A DNA stretch of 64,000 nucleotides from NCBI GenBank assembly GCA_050633545.1, contig JBOEGS010000006.1:1-64000 (forward strand), in the 5' to 3' direction. Position numbers and translations under genes: made by a program. Every line of letters starts with the position of its first letter. Position 1 is the stretch's first letter. This stretch comes from Litorivita sp050633545. Lineage in GTDB: Bacteria; Pseudomonadota; Alphaproteobacteria; Rhodobacterales; Rhodobacteraceae. The notes below the pieces were generated by a model. It searched no databases, was not told the DNA's origin, and was given only the letters and a program-made list of their open reading frames with translations. Shown here in pieces: positions 59,233 through 64,000 of the stretch.

Positions 59233-59261
59233 ATTATAGCTTGAAATACCCTTATTTGCAA
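59233..59261 (-). promoter_or_regulatory. Sigma-70 promoter of the second VPLPA-CTERM gene
   Basis: On the minus strand TTGCAA (59256-59261) and TATAAT (59233-59238) are separated by exactly 17 bp, about 71 bp before the ATG at 59162. This is a near-consensus housekeeping promoter, rare in such a GC-rich genome. Confidence 0.65.
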
Positions 59262-59303
59262 TGGCCTGAAGCGCGCCTTGCTGCGCCGCGCGCACAAACA
59301 ATT

Positions 59304-59334
59304 GCGCCGCCTTTGAGCATGTCAAAGACGGCGC
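59304..59334 (-). terminator. Probable terminator hairpin after gatB
   Basis: GCGCCG-C-CTTTGA (59304-59316) pairs with TCAAAG-A-CGGCGC (59322-59334), 12 bp with one mismatch. It lies 45 bp after the gatB stop on the minus strand. The following sequence is AATTGTTTGTG, a weak U tract. Confidence 0.55.
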
Positions 59335-59378
59335 GGGCCGGTTCAGGAACTTGCGTTTTGCGCGCTGATCGTTGCGGT

Positions 59379-60890
59379 TTACTGCCCGAGTTTGGCCGCG
59401 ACCAATTCGTTGACCGCTTTGGGGTTGGCCTTGCCGCCCGTGGCTTTCATCACCTGCCCGACGAACCAGCCTGCGAGTTTCGGGTTGGCCTTGGCCTTTT
59501 CGACCTGATCGGGGTTGGCGGCGATGATCTCGTCCACGGCGGCCTCGATCGCGCCGGTATCGGTGACCTGTTTCATGCCGCGCTCTTCGACGATCTGGGC
59601 AGGATCGCCGCCTTCGGTATAGACGATTTCGAACAGGTCCTTGGCGATCTTGCCCGAAATCGCGTCTGACGAAATCAAATCGATGATGCCGCCGAGTTGC
59701 ACGGGGCTCACGGGGCTGTCGGTGATGTCGTGATCTTCTTTTTTGAGGCGACCAAAAAGCTCGTTGATCACCCAGTTGGCCGCCAGCTTTCCGTCGCGCC
59801 CTTCGGCCACGGCCTCGAAGTATTTTGCGGCGGGCACTTCGGCGGTCAGAACCGAAGCGTCATATTCACTCAGGCCGAAGTCATTGACAAAACGCGCTTT
59901 TTTTTCGTCGGGCAGTTCGGGCAATGTGGCTTTGATCTCGTCCACCCACGCCTGTTCAATGGTCAGAGGCAGCAGGTCGGGATCGGGGAAATAGCGGTAA
60001 TCATGCGCCTCTTCTTTGGAGCGCATGGAGCGGGTTTCGTTCTTGTCGGGATCGTAAAGGCGGGTTTCTTGCACCACCTCGCCGCCACCTTCGACAATGG
60101 CGATCTGGCGGCGCGCTTCGACCTCGATCGCCGCTTGGATGAACCGCATGGAGTTCATGTTCTTGATCTCGCATCGCGTGCCCAGATGCGAGAAATCCTG
60201 CGTCTCGACATATTTCTCGTATTGCCCGACGCGGCAGATCGATACGTTCACATCAGCGCGCATGCTGCCGTTTTGCATATTGCCGTCGCAAGTGCCAAGA
60301 TAGCGCAGGATCTGGCGCAGCTTGGTGACATAGGCGGCGGCCTCTTCGGGGCCGCGGATATCGGGGCGCGAGACGATTTCCATCAAGGCAACGCCCGTGC
60401 GGTTAAGATCGACAAAAGACATGTTCGGATCCATGTCATGCACCGATTTGCCGGCGTCCTGCTCTAGGTGGATACGTTCGACCCGCACCAGACGCGCAAC
60501 GCCGGGGCCCATATCGACCAAAATCTCGCCCTCGCCTACGATGGGGTGGTAAAGCTGGCTGATCTGATAGCCCTGCGGCAGATCGGGGTAGAAGTAATTC
60601 TTGCGGTCAAAGGCCGAGACGAGGTTGATCTCGGCCTTGAGGCCCAGCCCCGTGCGCACGGCCTGTTCGACGCAATAATCATTGATCACGGGCAACATAC
60701 CGGGCATCGCGGCATCGACAAAGGCGACGTTTGCGTTCGGCTCGGCGCCGAATTTGGTGGACGCACCCGAAAAAAGTTTTGCATTGGAGGAGACCTGCGC
60801 ATGGACCTCCAAACCGATCACCAATTCCCAATCGTGTTTCGCACCGGCGATGACTTTGGGTTTCGGGGTCTCATAGGTCAGATCGAGCAT
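59379..60890 (-). CDS. gatB: Asp-tRNA(Asn)/Glu-tRNA(Gln) amidotransferase subunit B
   Basis: A 503-residue GatB, the kinase subunit of the GatCAB enzyme that converts mischarged Glu-tRNA-Gln and Asp-tRNA-Asn. WELVIGLEVHAQVSSNAKLFSGAST is the N-terminal signature; FDRKNYFYPDLPQGYQISQLYHPI, RVERIHLEQDAGKS and DLNRTGVALMEIVSRPDIR line the active centre; ADVNVSI-type and IKNMNSMRFIQ follow. The tail (about 430-500) is the YqeY-like domain that grips the tRNA. It starts MLDLTYETPKPK. gatA and gatC are not in the window. Confidence 0.97.
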   Translation of the reverse strand: MLDLTYETPKPKVIAGAKHDWELVIGLEVHAQVSSNAKLFSGASTKFGAEPNANVAFVDAAMPGMLPVINDYCVEQAVRTGLGLKAEINLVSAFDRKNYFYPDLPQGYQISQLYHPIVGEGEILVDMGPGVARLVRVERIHLEQDAGKSVHDMDPNMSFVDLNRTGVALMEIVSRPDIRGPEEAAAYVTKLRQILRYLGTCDGNMQNGSMRADVNVSICRVGQYEKYVETQDFSHLGTRCEIKNMNSMRFIQAAIEVEARRQIAIVEGGGEVVQETRLYDPDKNETRSMRSKEEAHDYRYFPDPDLLPLTIEQAWVDEIKATLPELPDEKKARFVNDFGLSEYDASVLTAEVPAAKYFEAVAEGRDGKLAANWVINELFGRLKKEDHDITDSPVSPVQLGGIIDLISSDAISGKIAKDLFEIVYTEGGDPAQIVEERGMKQVTDTGAIEAAVDEIIAANPDQVEKAKANPKLAGWFVGQVMKATGGKANPKAVNELVAAKLGQ

Positions 60891-61029
60891 GGTGTCTCCT
60901 TTGCGCGCAGGCTGCTTGGCCTGCGTTTTATGGCAGCAAAGATACGGGGGCAAGAGGGGGCGATGCCAAAGCGCGCAGAGCACCTCATCGGCAAACATCC
61001 GTGTGGGCAGCCCGTGGCGCGAGGCGGCG

Positions 61030-61044
61030 TTAAGACTTTGTTAA
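61030..61044 (+). promoter_or_regulatory. CtrA-type box TTAA-N7-TTAA
   Basis: TTAAGACTTTGTTAA is an exact match to the alphaproteobacterial CtrA recognition pattern TTAA-N7-TTAA. It lies 43 bp before the start codon of the double-GAF gene, i.e. near its -35 region, where CtrA acts as activator or repressor. Confidence 0.55.
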
Positions 61045-61087
61045 GCTCAAAACTTTACCTTTGGTCAACCCTTTGGATGAGCGCTCC

Positions 61088-62311
61088 ATGACGATGTATG
61101 AAATGGCCCTGAAGACCGAAAAGAAGGACGAGTTCGAGTTGCTCCGGTCCTTGAAGTTGATTGACGGGCCCCGTGAGGCGGCGTTGGATGCGTTGGATGC
61201 GTTGACGCGTCTGGCCTGTGATCTGCTCGCCGCGCCGATTGCCTTGATCTGTTTCCTCGATGACCGCCATGAGCGTCAGTATATCAAAAGCAGTTTTGGC
61301 TTGGGCAAGCCTTTAGCAACGCTGCGCCAATTCCCCTATAGCCATTCGTTTTGCAAATATGTGAAACGATCGAATGCGCCTTTGGTGGTGGATGATGCGC
61401 GCCTGCATGATAGTCTCAAACACAACCCCGCACTGCGCGATTTCGATGTCTGTGCCTATCTTGGGGTGCCGGTGCTTGGGCCAGATGGTGCGGCTTTGGG
61501 CACGGTTTGTGCCTTGGACAGCAAACCGAGGGCGTGGAGCGAAGAAGACCTGCGTAAGCTGACCGATCTGGCGCTGTGTGTGACCCGCGAAGTGTCGCTG
61601 CGGTGGGCCGTAACAGAGGGGCAAGAGGCGCGCGTCGATGCCGATAGCGCGCGTGCGAGCCTTGCGGCGCAAAATGCCTGCCGTGATACCATCTTGCAGG
61701 CCTTTATGGGCGCGGGGCAGGGGGTCGAAGAGCGGTTCACCCGTGCATTGAAGGCCGCGGTCGAGATGTTGGGCATGGCCAGTGGCAATATTGCGCATGT
61801 GTCGGGTGAAACCGCCGAAATTGTCGGCCGTTTCGTGCGCGGGCGCGATCCTTTGACCGGTGTGGATGGGGCGAGCGACTTCGATCGGCCGATCGCTCTT
61901 GACGGCACCTTCGCGGCGCGGTTGGTGACCGGCACAGAGCGCGTCGCGCTGAGCGATTGCGCGCCTTCGGGCGGTCGGTTGACCAATGGACCAAACCGCT
62001 CTTTGTGCGGTTTTTGCCCGAAATCCTATATCGGTGCGCCCTTGGTGGTCGACGGTGTCACCTTTGGTATTTTGGAATTTGTCGGGCTTGAGGCGCGCGC
62101 CGGCGGGTGGAGCGCGACCGATCTTGCGCTGTTTGACCATATCCGCCTTGTGGTGAGCGCACATCTCGAGATGCTAAAAAACATCAGGCGGCTGCGCGCC
62201 TCCGAGGCGGCGATTGCCTCGGCGCTCCTCGATCAGCGCGAGACATTGCGCCAATATGCGGCGGCAGAGAATGGCGCAGGCCCATGCGGGGGAGAGCCTG
62301 CGGCGCAGTAG
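61088..62311 (+). CDS. Double-GAF-domain sensory protein without visible output domain
   Basis: A 407-residue cytosolic protein with two GAF domains: about 30-170 (ACDLLAAPIALICFLDDRHERQYIKSSFGL, SFCKYVKRSNAPLVVDDARLHDSL, AYLGVPVLGPDGAALGTVCALDS) and about 220-370 (ALKAAVEMLGMASGNIAHVSG, SYIGAPLVVDGVTFGILEFVG). A coiled-coil C-terminus follows (RLRASEAAIASALLDQRETLRQYA). No kinase, GGDEF, EAL or DNA-binding domain follows, so it may pass signals through a partner, or the true output gene lies elsewhere. ATG at 61088 was preferred to TTG at 61061. Possible CtrA control. Confidence 0.85.
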   Translation: MTMYEMALKTEKKDEFELLRSLKLIDGPREAALDALDALTRLACDLLAAPIALICFLDDRHERQYIKSSFGLGKPLATLRQFPYSHSFCKYVKRSNAPLVVDDARLHDSLKHNPALRDFDVCAYLGVPVLGPDGAALGTVCALDSKPRAWSEEDLRKLTDLALCVTREVSLRWAVTEGQEARVDADSARASLAAQNACRDTILQAFMGAGQGVEERFTRALKAAVEMLGMASGNIAHVSGETAEIVGRFVRGRDPLTGVDGASDFDRPIALDGTFAARLVTGTERVALSDCAPSGGRLTNGPNRSLCGFCPKSYIGAPLVVDGVTFGILEFVGLEARAGGWSATDLALFDHIRLVVSAHLEMLKNIRRLRASEAAIASALLDQRETLRQYAAAENGAGPCGGEPAAQ

Positions 62312-62326
62312 TCGGCGCGGCGCGCG

Positions 62327-63601
62327 TTAAGCAGGTTTCTCCATCCGGCGCAGACCGCGCGGCGTAAAGGCGATGACCGTGCCCTCGCGCAATTCGTGTT
62401 CGAATACTTTTGCAATCCAAGCCTTTGCCGTGGCTTCGCCGCGCACGCGCAGGGCTTCGCGGCTTGGCAAGGGATGTGGCAGGTTCGGCCCCGCCGAGGC
62501 CTCGGCCCAGACCAGCGGATGCAATTCACGCAAATGATCGGTGCATATCCATTCCAATGCGCCATGCACCTCGGCCCGCGCGTCGCGCGCGGCGGCATCC
62601 GGCAACTGGCTTTCCGCCAAAGGGGCCATTGTCACCGCGCAAAAAGCGGCCAGAGCGTTGACCACATGTTGGTCCGTGGAGCGCTCCAAAATATCGCGCA
62701 GCCCGTCGATGAAATATTCGACGTCCACATGGGCCGCACAAAAAGGATCGACGGTAAGCGCATCAAGGTAGACCCAACTATAGGCGCCTGCGCCCCAAAT
62801 GGGTGTGGTGCGCGCGGCGGTGCGGCGGGCCTCGAGATCCAATTGCCGGTAGCTGCCAAACCAGCGCGGCAGCAAATGGTTGCCCATCGCGCGCATCGGC
62901 CGCGGGTTGGCGGGGTCAAGGTCGATCAAGGCTTCATAGGTGTCGGCGACATGATCTTGGGGCCTCGGCTTTGCCGCCAGAAGCGCGCAGCGCGCCGCCG
63001 CTAGGGACGGAGCATTGGCCATGTTTATGTCGAACGTGCTCAATATCCGTTCGGCGCGCTGGAAATGTGCGCGAAAGGCCGCCCGCGCGAGGGCGGGAAT
63101 TTCTTCGCGCCACCCTGCGCCGCGAAACGACCATCCGATATCGATATGTGCATGCGCCACGATCAGGGCAATGGCATAGTCGTCTGGCGCGCCGCTCAAA
63201 ATTTCTTCGAGCGCTGCAAGCCCCAATAGCGACGGCGTGCTGTCGTCGGCCAAGGCTTCGCTGACGGCCCCCACCACATCTGCCCGCGCCCCGAAAGCCA
63301 AAAGCTCGGCTACGGGCGCACCTGCAGAGGTACGTGCACATGTCATGTCGGCGCGGGTGATGGCGGCGCTCAATTCGGACCAACGCTCCTGACGGGCCAA
63401 AAACCGCCCCTGATCTTCATGCGCCGCGCGCTGTATCTCTTCGGCCGATTTTGGACGGGCGGGTAACAAAAGCTGTTCGGCGATTTGCTCGGGGCTCAGG
63501 TGTGCGGGTTGCGATGCTCGGCGTGCAGAGCCGTTCAGGCCGCGGCCGCGCAGGGGCAGGGTATTGAGGACGGCGCGAAGAACGGGGGCGAGCGCGGGCA
63601 T
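62327..63601 (-). CDS. Conserved-looking 424-residue protein of unknown function
   Basis: A 424-residue cytosolic protein rich in Ala, Arg and Leu, mostly helical. Segments such as DDYAIALIVAHAHIDIGWSFRG, AHFQRAERILSTFD and FIDGLRDILERSTDQHVVNALAAFCAV suggest TPR-like or alpha-solenoid packing. ANPRPMRAMGNHLLPRWFGSYRQLDLEARRTAARTTPIWGAGAYSWVYLDAL is distinctive (NHLLPRWFG). No family or catalytic motif is recognised. The start MPALAPVLRAVLN was chosen; a start further upstream is possible. Codon use fits its neighbours, so it is a real gene. Confidence 0.75.
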   Translation of the reverse strand: MPALAPVLRAVLNTLPLRGRGLNGSARRASQPAHLSPEQIAEQLLLPARPKSAEEIQRAAHEDQGRFLARQERWSELSAAITRADMTCARTSAGAPVAELLAFGARADVVGAVSEALADDSTPSLLGLAALEEILSGAPDDYAIALIVAHAHIDIGWSFRGAGWREEIPALARAAFRAHFQRAERILSTFDINMANAPSLAAARCALLAAKPRPQDHVADTYEALIDLDPANPRPMRAMGNHLLPRWFGSYRQLDLEARRTAARTTPIWGAGAYSWVYLDALTVDPFCAAHVDVEYFIDGLRDILERSTDQHVVNALAAFCAVTMAPLAESQLPDAAARDARAEVHGALEWICTDHLRELHPLVWAEASAGPNLPHPLPSREALRVRGEATAKAWIAKVFEHELREGTVIAFTPRGLRRMEKPA

Positions 63602-63876
63602 GGCAAACCTTTGTTGGGCAGGGCATTGGCCACTTGGCCTATGCGGCAATTCAATCAGATGCGGTCAAACCGTATCGAGTTGATCTAAATTGATCGCGAA
63701 AAGGGGCCAAAGCGTGACGCTCTCGCGCAGATATAAGGGAAATTGCACGCTGGTTTTGCGCCGCGCCTGTGGCAGGCAAGGCGTCATTGCGGCGCAAAGG
63801 GGCGTTAGGGGCGCGATTTGGTATAAACCGCCGCCCCCGTGTCACAGGTGTTAATCAAGGGTAAATATCTGGCCGC

Positions 63877-64000
63877 TCAGCTGGCCAAAATTCGCGCCAC
63901 CATTTCGGTGGTGTCGGGCGACAGCCCCTTGGTGCTGGCGATCCGTTCCAATGCCGCGCGGGCCAAGGTTTGGCGCTGCGCATCATAATGCGTCCATGTG
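63877..64000 (-). CDS. pepN: Aminopeptidase N, C-terminal end (partial)
   Basis: The last 40 codons of a gene running off the window on the minus strand, ending TGA at 63877. The translation WTHYDAQRQTLARAALERIAS-TKGLSPDTTEMVARILAS matches the extreme C-terminus of bacterial M1 aminopeptidase N (PepN), where the family has a pattern like YD-R---M---L-RI----LS-D--E-----L. Only this helical tail is visible; the zinc site is outside the window. The identification is from pattern memory and is moderate. Confidence 0.5.
   Translation of the reverse strand, partial: TWTHYDAQRQTLARAALERIASTKGLSPDTTEMVARILAS

Overview
This 64 kb window is a chromosomal segment of a high-GC alphaproteobacterium, almost certainly a member of the Rhodobacteraceae/Paracoccaceae (Rhodobacter-like). 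The evidence is the division/cell-wall (dcw) cluster layout with DUF2484 genes before murB, cobST cobaltochelatase genes near bolA and a J-domain gene, VPLPA-CTERM exported proteins, a DUF1127 gene followed by an array of CCUCCUCCC-loop sRNA hairpins (the CcsR/cuckoo family of Rhodobacter), a direct-repeat alphaproteobacterial LexA box and a TTAA-N7-TTAA CtrA-type box. All functional calls come from reading motifs and gene order; no database search was run.

Layout. 1-602: a scar in which a decayed ZorA-like (Zorya anti-phage motor) fragment is fused in frame to the end of an IS3-family transposase. 618-9380: a soluble globin-type chemoreceptor, tRNA-Gly(GCC), a TerC-family membrane protein, a VPLPA-CTERM surface protein, pyruvate carboxylase and an FMN-dependent alpha-hydroxy-acid dehydrogenase. 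9453-14481: a UvrD/PcrA helicase behind a LexA box, the sRNA hairpin array with its DUF1127 gene, the Mrp/ApbC Fe-S carrier and a small unknown gene. 14595-38732: the dcw cluster mraZ-rsmH-ftsL-ftsI-murE-murF-mraY-murD-(opposite-strand flavoprotein)-ftsW-murG-murC-(two membrane genes)-DUF2484 x2-murB-ddl-ftsQ-ftsA-ftsZ. Ahead of it lies an 800-bp leader with an eight-unit MraZ-box array, two NrdR-like boxes and a UpsM-type leader sRNA/attenuator. 39001-42641: lpxC, bamD, recN.

42638-64000 is mixed metabolism and stress: a D-lactate/glycolate-type FAD oxidase, a ClC protein lacking the inner proton glutamate, DUF427, aminopeptidase P, cobT and cobS separated by an FMN reductase and an exported protein, an ECF sigma/anti-sigma pair followed by a fasciclin protein, a Tat-exported MsrB, J-domain protein, BolA, a TSUP permease, a thioesterase, a second VPLPA-CTERM protein, gatB, a double-GAF protein behind a CtrA-type box, an unknown 424-residue protein and the end of a pepN-like gene.

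The dcw genes make and cross-link peptidoglycan (murB-G, mraY, ddl, ftsI, ftsW) and assemble the divisome (ftsL, Q, A, Z). Many adjacent genes overlap by ATGA, suggesting translational coupling. lpxC and bamD add outer-membrane assembly. The richest non-coding signals are the sRNA array at 12.0-12.4 kb and the mraZ leader at 14.6-15.3 kb.
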